Positions 1 through 9,605 of a stretch of 64,000 bases of DNA are shown piece by piece (within the stretch, counting starts at the first letter, position 1; the number at the start of each line of letters is the position of its first letter). The position numbers were made by a program, and so were the translations under genes. The stretch covers positions 49,822 to 113,821 of the forward strand of contig JAQBVJ010000005.1 in the NCBI GenBank assembly GCA_027623235.1, given 5' to 3'. The notes below the pieces were generated by a model, which saw nothing but the letters and a program-made list of their open reading frames with translations, had not been told where the DNA came from and did no database searches. This stretch comes from Planctomycetota bacterium. GTDB lineage: Bacteria; Planctomycetota; Planctomycetia; Planctomycetales; Planctomycetaceae.

Positions 1-1333
1 AGTCGTGGATGTGGACGGGATTCTCGACGGCTTTGTATCCGTGCTCGTCGGTCGCTCCGTAGGCCAGGCCGCCTTTGACGCCGCCGCCGGCCATCCACAA
101 CGTGTAGCCCTTGTTGTTGTGATCGCGGCCGCTTCCGCTCTGAGCGTAGGGAGTCCGGCCAAATTCTCCGGCCCACACGACGAGCGTGTCCCGCAGCATG
201 CCTCGCTGTTTGAGGTCGGCAAGCAGAGCCGCGACCGGTTGATCTGTCTCGGAACCGCTTTTTGCCAGCTCGTCCTTGATGAGAAAATGGTGATCCCACT
301 TCGAGGGAGCCGTGATCTCGATAAACCGGACGCCGGCTTCGGCCAGTCGTCGGGCCAGAATGCACTGCCGCGCGAAGCGGTCTGTCGGCAGGCCTGAGCC
401 GACTCCGTAGAGCTTCAATGTCGACTCTGTCTCAGACCGAATGTCGAGAATCTGCGGCACCTCATCCTGCATCCGAAAGGCCAGTTCAAACGACTCGATG
501 GCTCCTTCAATTTCCGGGTGATGGACATCGCGGCTGAGCTTGCGCTGGTTGAGTCCGCGAATCAGGTCGAGCTGTTTTCGCTGCAGCCCTTTCGGAAGAA
601 AATCATTCGAGACGTTACTCAACGGCGGCCCCGGCTCCTGATCTTTGCCGAGCAGCGCCGCATAGAACGCCGGAATCTGGTTGCCGCCAATGCGTGTTCC
701 CTGGCAGATCGCCGGCAGAAACCCGCTGCCGTAGTTGCGGGCTCCACCGTTGTCGGACGGCGGGTTGACCGTGATAAAACCGGGCAGGTTCTGGTTGTCA
801 GTGCCGAGGCCGTACAGAGTCCAGGCTCCGACCGATGGCCGGACAAACTGAAAACTTCCAGTATGCATCTGGGCGAAGGCCTGCGAGTGATTTGGCAGGT
901 CCGTATGCATGCTGTGAATCATGCACAGGTCGTCGGCCTGGCGGGCGAGGTTCGGAAAGACTTCGGAAAACCACAGCCCTGACTCACCATGCTGAGCGAA
1001 TTTGAACGGTGACCCGAGCAGCCGTGCTCCCCCGCGTTCCTGCCCGATTGTTGTCGCGTCTCCGGAACCGCGATTCAAAGCCGGCTTATAATCGAACAGG
1101 TCGACGTGCGATGGTCCACCGTTCATGCAGAGGAAGATGACGCGTTTCGCGCGCACGGGAAAATGCGTGGCCTGCGGCGCGATCCCTCTGCCGGTTGAGG
1201 CGGCTTCTTTCGCCGTCGCCTGGTGAGCGAGGCCTGCGAACGCCAGATACCCGAACCCGGAAGCAAACGACTTCAGCGCGTGCCGGCGTGAGAGTCCGAC
1301 AGGCTCTACGTGTCCGGCCTGGTGATTCGTCAT
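1..1333 (-). CDS. DUF1501 family protein (partial, C-terminus outside the window)
   Basis: The 444 visible residues begin at an ATG at 1333; the gene runs off the left edge. The start MTNHQAGHVEPVGLSRRHAL has a twin-arginine-like signal, followed by an FLCMNGGPSHVDLFD block and later WDHH and GEFGRTPY blocks. These are characteristic of DUF1501, a sulfatase/alkaline-phosphatase-like exported family that is very abundant in planctomycetes. The start lies only 13 bp downstream of the PSCyt1/DUF1549/DUF1553 gene, so the two form the usual planctomycete pair, probably one operon. The exact reaction is unknown; a periplasmic role in breakdown of complex substrates is inferred from genomic context across the phylum. 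Confidence 0.93.
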   Translation of the reverse strand, partial: MTNHQAGHVEPVGLSRRHALKSFASGFGYLAFAGLAHQATAKEAASTGRGIAPQATHFPVRAKRVIFLCMNGGPSHVDLFDYKPALNRGSGDATTIGQERGGARLLGSPFKFAQHGESGLWFSEVFPNLARQADDLCMIHSMHTDLPNHSQAFAQMHTGSFQFVRPSVGAWTLYGLGTDNQNLPGFITVNPPSDNGGARNYGSGFLPAICQGTRIGGNQIPAFYAALLGKDQEPGPPLSNVSNDFLPKGLQRKQLDLIRGLNQRKLSRDVHHPEIEGAIESFELAFRMQDEVPQILDIRSETESTLKLYGVGSGLPTDRFARQCILARRLAEAGVRFIEITAPSKWDHHFLIKDELAKSGSETDQPVAALLADLKQRGMLRDTLVVWAGEFGRTPYAQSGSGRDHNNKGYTLWMAGGGVKGGLAYGATDEHGYKAVENPVHIHD

Positions 1334-1346
1334 GAGTGATCTGCTC

Positions 1347-3881
1347 TCAATCGAGGTTTCTGAATTCCGCCGTCGCAAGGAGTGCCTGGCAGAAACTGAC
1401 CAGAACCTGCGGTTCATCTTCGCCGTTTGCTTTCGTCTGTTGTCCGAGAAATTCGCTCGCCAGTTTCAGTTCCTCAGAATCCGGCGGTCGGCTGAAGCAA
1501 AGGAGAAATGCCTGCATCACCTGTTCTTTGGCGTCGCCCGATTTCGCGCCGACTCGCCGTGCGAGCGACACGGCCCGGTCGTGAATAAACGGGCTGTTCA
1601 TCAGGTAGAGTGCCTGCAGCGGCACGTTGGTCGTTTCCCTCGCACCGGTGACGAGGCTGGGTTCGGCGAAGTCGAACAGGTCGAGGACATCCGGCAGCCG
1701 GTCGCGCAGAACGGGCAGATAGACCGATCGGTGCCGCGAGCCATCGAGGTCCGTGGGGACCCGCTTGTCGAGGCCGATGAGTGAAACCGGGCGATCGCCG
1801 ATGACTCGCGCGACGAGCGATCCTTCAGGCCGCACGGTGTCGAAGTCTCCGGCCGCGACCAGCATGGCATCTCGAATCACCTCGGCGTCCAGCCGCCGTT
1901 TGCTGGCTCGCCACAGAAGCCGGTTGTCCGGGTCGATCTGAAATGCGGCCTCGTCAAACGTTGACGCCTGGCGATACGTGCGAGACAGGACGATCTGCCG
2001 AATCAGAGTCTTCGTCGACCATCCGTTCGCGACGAATTCAATCGCCAGATGGTCAAGCAGTTTCGGATGGCTCGGAGGTTCACCCGTCATGCCGAAGTTA
2101 TCGACCGTTCGCACGAGGCCCGCTCCGAGTAAGTGGTGCCAGACGCGGTTGACGAAAACCCGCGCTGTCAACGGATGGTCCGGATGAGTCAGCCATCGGG
2201 CGAGTTCCAGTCGTCCACTCTGCTCGGCCGGCGGAGGGGAACAATCAATCGGCACAACCACTGGAAAACCGCGAGTCACGGGTTCTCCGGGCCGGCCGAT
2301 TTCCCCGCGTTCGAGCAGCGGCACGTCGATGACCTTTGCGCCTTCCAGTGCTCCCATTGCCAGCGGCAGCGCCTCGCCGGTCTCGCTGACTTTTTCAAGC
2401 TGCCCCTCAATCGCGCCCGACCGCCAGAAGATTCGCAACGCGTCCCGCAGAGTAAACAGTCCTTCCGCACTTTCGCCAGCGGCGATCGCTCGGAACACAG
2501 CGGCGCGGCCTTCTTGTTCCTCAGCCTTCAATGCGGCGAGATCGGCTTTCAGCTTTGCGACTCGCTCTGCCGGGATTCCTGAATGGAGTATCGGCTGCCC
2601 TTTCACATGCGGCAGCAGCAGCGGATCGCCGCCAACTTGATTTGCCGGCGAGACGGCCGTGCCGAAATACGTTTTCGTGCTGCCGAAAATTCCTGCGAGC
2701 GCGTAGTAATCCTGCATCGAATACGGATCGAACTTGTGGTCGTGGCAGCGGGCACACGCGACCGAACTGGCCATGACTCCGCGAGTGACCGAATCGATTT
2801 GCTCGTCGACGACGTCGGCCAGAAATTGAATCGGGTTGGCAGCGTCGAGGTCCTTTGGTCCGACCGCGAGAAAGCCCGTCGCAATCAGCAGGCGAGCCCG
2901 CTCGGCATCGTCGGCGTAAGGCAGGAGGTCTCCCGCAAGCTGCTCCGTGAGGAATCGGTCATAGGGGACGTCGGCTCCGACCGAGTCGAGCACGTAGTCG
3001 CGATACCGGAACGCGTAGGGAAAAGTGATGTTGGCCTGCCGGCCACTCGACTCGGCAAAGCGAGCGACGTCGAGCCAGTGCCGACCCCAGCGTTCTCCGA
3101 AATGCGGCGACGCCAGCAGCGAATCGACTTCTGTCTTGAGAGCGGCCTCAACACCGTCGGCATCGTGCCGCGCCAGAAATCGCTCGACATCGCCCGGCAC
3201 TGGCGGGAGCCCGACGAGGTCAAAGTGCAGCCGCCTCAGCAATGTCTCCGGTGCCGCATCGGGTGAGGGCGACAGACCGGCGGTTTCGAGTTTCGCCAGC
3301 ACGAAACGATCGATGTCGCTCGACGGCCAGGCGGAGTTCTTCGTGTCCGGCAACCCATGCCGCATCGGCTTCTGCATCGACCAGAATCGTCGACCGGCTT
3401 CCATGTCAACCGGCGGCCCAGTCGTCTCGGTCTGCTCACGCGGATCCGGTGCACCGGAGCGGATCCAGTTCTTCACGTCGCGCAACAGGTCATCCGAAAC
3501 GCGTTTGCCTTTGGGGGGCATTCGGAAATCGGGATCAGTTTGAGAAATGGCCGTGAGCAGCAGGCTCTCATCCGGCTTCCCCGGCACGACTGCCGGGCCG
3601 CGATCACCGCCCTCTCGAATGCCCTGCCGTGAATCGAGAAACAACCCGCCTTCCGACTTGCCTGCCGAGTGGGAATGACACGGGTAGCAGCGTTGAACCA
3701 GCAGAGGCCGAATCTTCGACTCAAACAGCCGAATCCCGGCAGTGTCGGTCTTCGTGCTGGCTGCATCTTCAGCCGACAATTGCTCGACACCCGATTCGGC
3801 CAGCGCGGCCAAAGCAAACGCGAGGACCGCGGACCGGACGAGTGGCGAACGACGGCCATTTGCTCGCAGCGGGTTACTCAT
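1347..3881 (-). CDS. PSCyt1/DUF1549/DUF1553 cytochrome c-like protein
   Basis: An 844-residue exported protein. I start it at MSNPLRANG (3881) because an N-terminal hydrophobic signal follows there; the frame stays open to 3929. A single haem-binding CYPCH motif lies near residues 65-69, with downstream MPPKGKRVS giving a distal Met typical of planctomycete cytochrome C domains. DUF1549 follows (WPSSDIDRFVLAKLE, LHFDLVGLPP), and DUF1553 lies at the C-terminus (LARWLTHPDHPLTARVFVNR). Many relatives exceed 1000 residues because of a concanavalin-like insert in the middle, which is absent here. It is co-transcribed with the DUF1501 gene. The redox partner and substrate are unknown. Confidence 0.93.
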   Translation of the reverse strand: MSNPLRANGRRSPLVRSAVLAFALAALAESGVEQLSAEDAASTKTDTAGIRLFESKIRPLLVQRCYPCHSHSAGKSEGGLFLDSRQGIREGGDRGPAVVPGKPDESLLLTAISQTDPDFRMPPKGKRVSDDLLRDVKNWIRSGAPDPREQTETTGPPVDMEAGRRFWSMQKPMRHGLPDTKNSAWPSSDIDRFVLAKLETAGLSPSPDAAPETLLRRLHFDLVGLPPVPGDVERFLARHDADGVEAALKTEVDSLLASPHFGERWGRHWLDVARFAESSGRQANITFPYAFRYRDYVLDSVGADVPYDRFLTEQLAGDLLPYADDAERARLLIATGFLAVGPKDLDAANPIQFLADVVDEQIDSVTRGVMASSVACARCHDHKFDPYSMQDYYALAGIFGSTKTYFGTAVSPANQVGGDPLLLPHVKGQPILHSGIPAERVAKLKADLAALKAEEQEGRAAVFRAIAAGESAEGLFTLRDALRIFWRSGAIEGQLEKVSETGEALPLAMGALEGAKVIDVPLLERGEIGRPGEPVTRGFPVVVPIDCSPPPAEQSGRLELARWLTHPDHPLTARVFVNRVWHHLLGAGLVRTVDNFGMTGEPPSHPKLLDHLAIEFVANGWSTKTLIRQIVLSRTYRQASTFDEAAFQIDPDNRLLWRASKRRLDAEVIRDAMLVAAGDFDTVRPEGSLVARVIGDRPVSLIGLDKRVPTDLDGSRHRSVYLPVLRDRLPDVLDLFDFAEPSLVTGARETTNVPLQALYLMNSPFIHDRAVSLARRVGAKSGDAKEQVMQAFLLCFSRPPDSEELKLASEFLGQQTKANGEDEPQVLVSFCQALLATAEFRNLD

Positions 3882-4040
3882 AAGAAGTACTCGCAATGGT
3901 CCAGTTCTGAGCACGCATCGCCTCTCCATCCAAAGTACCGATCGCGGCGTCTAACCGAACAGGATATCGCTCGCCGGTCAATCGGGACCAGTGCCACGCG
4001 AACTCTGCCAATCATCATTGCGAATTCTCACAGGTGAGGC

Positions 4041-4313
4041 TCACCCTTTGTGAAGCCGCCAGGCGACTCCCATCGGAGCGGCCGCCTGGTCATCTCCGCG
4101 AGCGTTGAACTGGTTTGCTCCCTGTCTTTGCCCGGCGGCGACTATTTTGAATTCCCGAAACTCGCCGGCGGTTTCGTCGAACGTCGCCCGGCCGTGAACC
4201 TGCGTGGCGAGAACGCGGTTCCCCTCGCTTGTGGATATCGGGGCCCGTCCCGCGAGCCCGGACATTCGCTGATGCCACGCGGCCGGTTGTGCCGATGATG
4301 AGGATGCCGGCAA
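4041..4313 (-). pseudogene. Possible C-terminal remnant of an exported planctomycete protein
   Basis: This 90-codon frame sits in a 525-bp gap between divergent genes. Its last ~50 residues look protein-like: HGRATFDETAGEFREFKIVA, then GANQFNARGDDQAAAPMGVA, a pattern I associate with the ends of planctomycete hypothetical proteins. The N-terminal part (MPASSSSAQPAAWHQR) looks like translated non-coding DNA, and no ribosome-binding site or signal is visible. I read it as the 3' end of a gene whose front is lost. It may instead be chance. Confidence 0.35.
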
Positions 4314-4406
4314 CTCTGCCGGATGACGGTGGCGGCGTGCGCACTTTCAGAATCGCCGTTACCTCAGCGTTCAAAACAGTTTGCGTCGAACCAGCTGGAA
4401 CCCGTT

Positions 4407-5246
4407 ATGTACGAATCTCACTGGGGCCTGTCCGAATCGCCGTTCGCGTCCCGCCCCTCGACGAAATGGTTTCATGACAGCCCCGTCCACGATGAGGCGC
4501 TCGCCCGGCTGTTTTACCTTATCGAACAGCGGCGAGGTTTCGGTCTGCTGAGTGGCACTTCCGGCACCGGCAAGACACTCACCTTGCGGCACCTGGCCGA
4601 GCAGATTCGGCGATCGCAGCGCCGCGTGGCGAGCGTCAATACGCTCGGCATGGACGGCCACGAATTGCTCTGGCAACTGGCGGTCTCGCTGGGACTGACT
4701 CCGCGCGAGGACGAATCCCGCTGGAACCTGTGGCGACGCGTCACCGATCACACGAAGGCTCTGCAACTGGCCCGCGTTCAGACGGTCTTCCTGTTCGACC
4801 ACCTGGAGCGGGCAGACACAACCTGCCACGCGATGGTCGAGCGGCTGTTCTCGTCGGCCAACAGCTCGGGCGGACTGACAACGTTCATTGCGAGCGTCCG
4901 ATCCGGTGATGTCGCCGGCCTGGCGAGCTTCCTCAGCGACCTGTCGGATCTGCGTGTCGAGCTGACAAGTTTTCAAATCAGCGAGACGGAAGACTTCATT
5001 CGCAGCCTTCTGTCGAAGGCCGGCTGCCGGCACGAAGCGTTTTCGAACGACGCCGTCATCCGGATTCACGCCCACTCGCGCGGAGTGCCGCGGTTGATCA
5101 GCCGGCTGTGCGAGCTGTCTCTGATCACGGCGATGGCCGAGGACTCACACGAGATCGACGCCGATCTGGTGGACTCGGTCGCGGAAGGCCTGGTCTCGAC
5201 ACTCGAACAACCCGCCGAGCCCGTCGCGCAACACGAATACGTGTAG
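4407..5246 (+). CDS. ExeA/GspA-like AAA ATPase
   Basis: A 279-residue cytoplasmic ATPase starting MYESHWGLSESPFAS, the signature N-terminus of the ExeA/GspA/MshM family. Walker A is GTSGTGKT (residues 50-57) and a Walker B-like VFLFDHLERAD lies near residue 130. A conserved arginine-rich end (HAHSRGVPRLISRLCELSL) resembles sensor 2 of AAA+ proteins. Family members power type II secretion or pilus assembly, or act as transposition-type ATPases. This one lacks the transmembrane and peptidoglycan-binding C-terminus of true ExeA, and no secretion genes are adjacent. The start was chosen over an in-frame ATG at 4323 because family homology begins exactly at MYESHWG. Confidence 0.85.
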   Translation: MYESHWGLSESPFASRPSTKWFHDSPVHDEALARLFYLIEQRRGFGLLSGTSGTGKTLTLRHLAEQIRRSQRRVASVNTLGMDGHELLWQLAVSLGLTPREDESRWNLWRRVTDHTKALQLARVQTVFLFDHLERADTTCHAMVERLFSSANSSGGLTTFIASVRSGDVAGLASFLSDLSDLRVELTSFQISETEDFIRSLLSKAGCRHEAFSNDAVIRIHAHSRGVPRLISRLCELSLITAMAEDSHEIDADLVDSVAEGLVSTLEQPAEPVAQHEYV

Positions 5247-5266
5247 CCGCCCTCCGAACACGAAAC

Positions 5267-5308
5267 GGCCCCGGCAGTTCCCATGAACAGCCGGGGCCAT
5301 TTGTATTT
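5267..5308 (+). terminator. Hairpin terminator after the ExeA-like gene
   Basis: A 9-bp perfect stem, GGCCCCGGC (5267-5275) with GCCGGGGCC (5290-5298), is followed by ATTTGTATTTC. The T-tract is interrupted, so termination may be weak. It lies 20 bp after the stop codon. Confidence 0.6.
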
Positions 5309-5394
5309 CAATCCTTGCGCTTCCGGCTGGTTTGTCGGTAAACTCTGCCCGCTTCATCTGCCTCCCACACAACTCCGATTCAGGAACCGTGAAC

Positions 5395-6339
5395 ATGCAA
5401 CGACGGGAATTCCTTCAGACGGCCGGCGCGATCGCGGCCGGAGCTGCCACGATGTCCGCTTCTTCTTTGCTCGCCGATCAGCGTGAGCCGCTGTTTCAGA
5501 TTTCGCTGGCTCAGTGGTCTCTGCATCGGGCTTTGAAGAATGCGAAAACGCTCGACAATCTGGACTTCGCAAAGTTCACGAAGGACACCTTCGACATCCC
5601 CGCCGTCGAGTACGTCAACCAGTTCTTCTTCGACAAGGCTGACGATTCCGTCTACCTGGGCGAGATGAAAAAGCGAGCCCTGGACGAGGGCGTCAAGAGT
5701 CTGCTGATCATGGTCGACAGTGAAGGCCGGCTCGGTGATCCGGATGAGAAGAAGAGGACTCAGGCCGTCGAGAATCACTACAAGTGGGTTCGAGCCGCGA
5801 AGTTCCTGGGCTGCCACTCGATCCGAGTCAACGCGGCCAGTGCGGGCGAGTACGAAGAGCAGGTCAAACTCGCCGCTGACGGACTGCGTCGCCTCACCGA
5901 GTTCGCGGCGAAGCACGAGATGAACGTGATCGTCGAAAACCACGGCGGCCTCTCGTCCAACGGAGCGTGGCTCAGCAAGGTGATGAAGACCGTCGACCAC
6001 GAGCGCTGCGGCACGCTGCCCGACTTCGGCAACTTCGGCATCGACCGCAACAAAGGCGAGTGGTACGACCGCTACCAGGGCACCAAAGAACTGATGCCCT
6101 TCGCCAAAGCCGTCAGCGCGAAGACGTACGACTTCGACGAGAAGCGCCCGTTCGTGACGATCGACGGCCGCTGGAAGAAGGAAACCGACTTCCTGAAGAT
6201 GATGAAGATCGTGCTGGACGCCGGCTACAAAGGCTATGTCGGCATCGAATACGAAGGCGGCAACCCGGACGAAGTGACGGGCATCAAGAAATCGAAAGAG
6301 CTGCTGCTGCGCTGCGAGGCCGAACTCGCCAAAGCGTAA
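5395..6339 (+). CDS. Exported sugar phosphate isomerase/epimerase (TIM barrel)
   Basis: A 314-residue protein with a Tat-type N-terminus ([18 protein letters not shown]), so probably folded before export to the periplasm. The body has AP-endonuclease-2/xylose-isomerase-like TIM-barrel features: [14 protein letters not shown] at the start, [14 protein letters not shown] with the metal-binding Glu, LPDFGNFGI, and [10 protein letters not shown] near the end. Such proteins isomerise or epimerise sugars with a divalent metal. The start was chosen so that the signal peptide begins the protein; the frame is open further upstream to 5332. The NACHT-LRR gene starts 77 bp downstream on the same strand but need not be functionally linked. 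The substrate is unknown. Confidence 0.88.
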   Translation: MQRREFLQTAGAIAAGAATMSASSLLADQREPLFQISLAQWSLHRALKNAKTLDNLDFAKFTKDTFDIPAVEYVNQFFFDKADDSVYLGEMKKRALDEGVKSLLIMVDSEGRLGDPDEKKRTQAVENHYKWVRAAKFLGCHSIRVNAASAGEYEEQVKLAADGLRRLTEFAAKHEMNVIVENHGGLSSNGAWLSKVMKTVDHERCGTLPDFGNFGIDRNKGEWYDRYQGTKELMPFAKAVSAKTYDFDEKRPFVTIDGRWKKETDFLKMMKIVLDAGYKGYVGIEYEGGNPDEVTGIKKSKELLLRCEAELAKA

Positions 6340-6416
6340 CCCCGTGTCGTTGCCACGACTGGGGCGGTGTGTGACACTCTGTGCAGGTCACGACCGTCCC
6401 TTTCGCGGAATTCACC

Positions 6417-9400
6417 ATGCCTGTTTCCGAAGCCGTCGTTGCTGGTTTGACTTCCCTGGTCACGAAGTTCGCGTTGCGTGTGTTCTTCCGTGGACGGGAT
6501 GTCGGGTTTGTGGAGGGTGAGGATGTCTCGTTCGTCCTGTCCGGCGGGGTGGACATCGCGAAAGATGCGTTGCTGGCAGAGCGGGAAAAGAAGAATGTCG
6601 CCCGCAATGCCGAGGAGATTGCCGACCGCGTCGTGCGGTTGCTGCAGGAGGAGCTGGATGGCGAGAGCGGGCCGATTGATCCGAATCTGGTCGCGGAAGA
6701 ACTCTGCAAGACGCTCGACCATGCTGTGACCACGGGCGATGTGATCTCGCCGGAGGAGTTGGTCGAACAGGCCTTCGACTCGAAGTGGCTGGCGGCGGAG
6801 CTGCGGAAGCGGCGGCAGCCGGGCGAGCGGGAACTGTCGCAGAGCGGCCGCGTGTTCTACGAGCGGGCGGTGGATCACACGGCCCGCTATCTGGTCGAGA
6901 TGGCCTCGCTGCTGCCCGCTTTTCGGGTCGAGGTGACGAAGGAGAGCCTGACCCACCTGCGGAACATTGCGGATACCGTCGAGGAGAATGCCCGGAAACT
7001 GCACGACCTGCACCAGCATGTGACGAAATCGGATAGCTCAGAGAAGGAACAGGAGTTCGAGGTCGCTTACCGCCACGCAGTCCAGATGAACCTCGACAAG
7101 GTCGAGCTGTTCGGCGCCCGTATCCCGGTCGAGGCCCAGCGAAACCTGCTGACCGACGCCTTCGTCTCACTCAACATCAGCCGGTCGGGAGACGGCGAGG
7201 ACGATGACGAGTTGCTGTCGTGCGAGGACGCACTGGGCCTGCTCGGCCAGGGGGCCAGCCGAATGCTGATTCGTGGAGCGGCGGGCGGAGGAAAGTCGAC
7301 GCTCATGAGATGGACTGCGATTCAGGCCGCGCGTGGTCTCACTGAGTTCCCGAGAATCGGCCAGCAACAGGCTCTTTCACTCCTGCGTAACCCTGGGATA
7401 GTTGATTCCGAAACTCCACGATCCGACGAGTCCATTGTTGAGGGTGGCACCGAGCTGCTACTCAACGCTTCTGATCGGGCAATGTCAAATCATGACCAGG
7501 GATCCCCTCAATTTCAGTGGCTTCGCCGCATCCCGTTCTTCATCCCGCTTCGCGACTTCCAGGACGGACAGCTTCCAGACCTGGCGGAACTACCGAAGCT
7601 GATCGGTAAAGGTGTCGGGAAGCCTCCGGAAGACTGGGTCGAGAAACTGCTCAAGGCCGGGAAGGCTCTGCTGCTGATCGATGGTGTCGATGAGGTGCCG
7701 CCTCAGTACCGCGGGAGAATCCGGGACGAGATCACGGCCGTCGTCAACAACTACCACAAGGACAATCTGCTGGTCCTCACGACGCGGCCGGAGGCGGTGC
7801 CTCCGGACTGGTTGAAGTCGCTCGACTTTATCGAGGCTCGGGTCGCCTCAATGCCCAAATCCGATGTGGCAAAGTTTATTCGGCAGTGGCATCGCGCGGT
7901 CGGCAAGAAACTGGCCAGTAGAGGGCAGCCGGACGACTCGCTGGCGGAGACCGCTGAGAAGCTGATCGATGAGCTGGACGGAAACGAGGCGGTTACGCGG
8001 CTGGCGACCAATCCGCTGCTGTGTGCGATGACGTGTGCTCTGTACCGCGACACTCGCGGGAAGCTGCCGGAGAGTGCCGCGGAGCTGTGCGAGTCGCTGT
8101 GCCACATGCTGCTGCACAAGCGGGAGCGGGAGAGCGGGCTGGCTCTCGAAAAGTTCCCGGTCGAGTACCGCGACCTGACCTACCAGCACAAGCGGGACAT
8201 TGTCCAGGACCTGGCCGTGGACCTGTGCACCAAGGGCGTCTCGCAGACATCATTCGAGACGGCCCGGACAATCGTGGCGGCGCGGCTGGAGCGGATTCCG
8301 GGCCGCTCGCCAGGCGACGCGTCCATCGTGCTGGAATCCCTGATCCTGCGGAGCGGGATGTTGCGGGAACCGATTCCCGAGCACGTGGACTTTCTCCATA
8401 ACACGTTCAGTGCCTTCCTGGCGGGGGAGCACTTCGCGATCCAGCAGGATGCCGACTTTCTGCTGAGCGTCCGGCTCTTCCGACCGCACACGTATGAGCC
8501 GGATGCCGCGTTCCTGCCGATCGCCCTGTTCGCGGCGGCGACCGGTGACTTTGCCGGGCCGCTGATCCAGCGGATGCTGGCGGGCGTCCCGGTCAACCGC
8601 AGGCAGACGCGGCGGAAGAACGACCAGCAGCGGGCGCGCGAGCTGATGGCGCTGCGCTGCCAGGCCGTGGCCCATTACCTGGACCCGAAACTGGAACGGC
8701 GGCTGAAGACACTCCGTGAGCGATTGCTGCCACCGCGGAATGTGAGCGAGGGCGAAGCGGTGGCCGAACTGGGTGCGCTGGCCGTGCCGCATCTGAGATA
8801 CAAATCAAAGATGAAGGCGTCGCCAGCCGCTGGCTGCATCCGTGCCCTCCGGACCATCGGAACGCGCGACGCACTCGTGGCCTTGGAATCGTTCCTGCGT
8901 GAGAAAGAATCACGCATCAGCGTCCTCAGTGAACTCGTCGCCGCCGTCGACCCGCTTCGCCTCCCGCGGGTCAGGAACCGTGTTGAGCAGGGGGCGTACC
9001 TGCCCGACTGGGTCCGCCCGCGTATCACCCACCTCGATGCTCTGGCGGGATTGAGCAGCCTGCAGACGCTCAACCTCAGCCGGTGCGAGAGTCTGACGGA
9101 TGTGTCGAGTCTCGCCGGCTTGAGCGGACTGCAGACGCTCAACCTCCACAACTGCAGGAGTCTGACGGATGTGTCGAGTCTCGCCGGCTTGAGCGGACTC
9201 CAGACGCTCGACCTCCGCGGGTGCGGGAGTCTGACGGATGTGTCGAGTCTCGCCGGCTTGAGCGGACTCCAGACGCTCGACCTCAGCGTGTGCGGGAGTC
9301 TGACGGATGTGTCGAGTCTCGCCGGCTTGAGCGGACTCCAGACGCTCGACCTCAGGGTGTGCGGGAGTCTGACGGATGTGTCGAGTCTCGCCGGCTTGAG

Positions 9401-9560
9401 CGGACTCCAGACGCTCCACCTCAGCTGGTGCGAGAGTCTGACGGATGTGTCGAGTCTCGCCGGCTTGAGCGGACTCCAGACGCTCCACATCATTGGTACA
9501 GCGATTGATGAACGGACGCGGGCTATGCTGGTGGAACGCGGTGTCACGATTCGTGGGTGA
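6417..9560 (+). CDS. NACHT NTPase with C-terminal leucine-rich repeats (bacterial NLR-like STAND protein)
   Basis: A 1047-residue protein, start taken at MPVSEAVVAGL. Residues 1-210 are predicted helical and match the style of NACHT N-terminal helical domains. Walker A is GAAGGGKST (287-295); Walker B is LLLIDGVDEVP (418-428), the NACHT-type acidic pattern. A winged-helix/helical region and a HEAT-like linker (about 780-860) follow. Residues ~872-1030 are leucine-rich repeats of 23 residues (SLTDVSSLAGLSGLQTL plus a variable end), six of them nearly identical in DNA. STAND NTPases of this type are often anti-phage sensors that oligomerise on ligand binding, and the LRR would be the sensor. 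No nuclease, TIR or protease effector domain is recognisable; the N-terminal helices may be the effector. No other defence gene is adjacent. Confidence 0.9.
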   Translation: MPVSEAVVAGLTSLVTKFALRVFFRGRDVGFVEGEDVSFVLSGGVDIAKDALLAEREKKNVARNAEEIADRVVRLLQEELDGESGPIDPNLVAEELCKTLDHAVTTGDVISPEELVEQAFDSKWLAAELRKRRQPGERELSQSGRVFYERAVDHTARYLVEMASLLPAFRVEVTKESLTHLRNIADTVEENARKLHDLHQHVTKSDSSEKEQEFEVAYRHAVQMNLDKVELFGARIPVEAQRNLLTDAFVSLNISRSGDGEDDDELLSCEDALGLLGQGASRMLIRGAAGGGKSTLMRWTAIQAARGLTEFPRIGQQQALSLLRNPGIVDSETPRSDESIVEGGTELLLNASDRAMSNHDQGSPQFQWLRRIPFFIPLRDFQDGQLPDLAELPKLIGKGVGKPPEDWVEKLLKAGKALLLIDGVDEVPPQYRGRIRDEITAVVNNYHKDNLLVLTTRPEAVPPDWLKSLDFIEARVASMPKSDVAKFIRQWHRAVGKKLASRGQPDDSLAETAEKLIDELDGNEAVTRLATNPLLCAMTCALYRDTRGKLPESAAELCESLCHMLLHKRERESGLALEKFPVEYRDLTYQHKRDIVQDLAVDLCTKGVSQTSFETARTIVAARLERIPGRSPGDASIVLESLILRSGMLREPIPEHVDFLHNTFSAFLAGEHFAIQQDADFLLSVRLFRPHTYEPDAAFLPIALFAAATGDFAGPLIQRMLAGVPVNRRQTRRKNDQQRARELMALRCQAVAHYLDPKLERRLKTLRERLLPPRNVSEGEAVAELGALAVPHLRYKSKMKASPAAGCIRALRTIGTRDALVALESFLREKESRISVLSELVAAVDPLRLPRVRNRVEQGAYLPDWVRPRITHLDALAGLSSLQTLNLSRCESLTDVSSLAGLSGLQTLNLHNCRSLTDVSSLAGLSGLQTLDLRGCGSLTDVSSLAGLSGLQTLDLSVCGSLTDVSSLAGLSGLQTLDLRVCGSLTDVSSLAGLSGLQTLHLSWCESLTDVSSLAGLSGLQTLHIIGTAIDERTRAMLVERGVTIRG
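9090..9503 (+). repeat. Six 69-bp tandem LRR-coding repeats
   Basis: Units begin at 9090, 9159, 9228, 9297, 9366 and 9435. The first ~51 bases of each unit are identical, including third codon positions, except for one g/c change in the first copy. Differences cluster in the remaining ~18 bases, encoding the variable xLxxCx segment. The period is a multiple of three, so gain or loss of units keeps the frame. A diverged unit precedes them at about 9033. Confidence 0.95.
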
Positions 9561-9605
9561 CGGCGATTTCCGGCCCGAGGATGTCGCGCGCATCCGACCG
9601 CGCAC

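Noticed and set aside
6234..7019. Minus-strand 261-codon frame across the 5' end of the NACHT gene
   Set aside because: It overlaps two well-supported genes on the plus strand and lacks any recognisable motif or start signal.
9090..9503. Diversity-generating retroelement target
   Set aside because: Variable bases are not restricted to adenine positions, and there is no reverse transcriptase or template repeat in the window.
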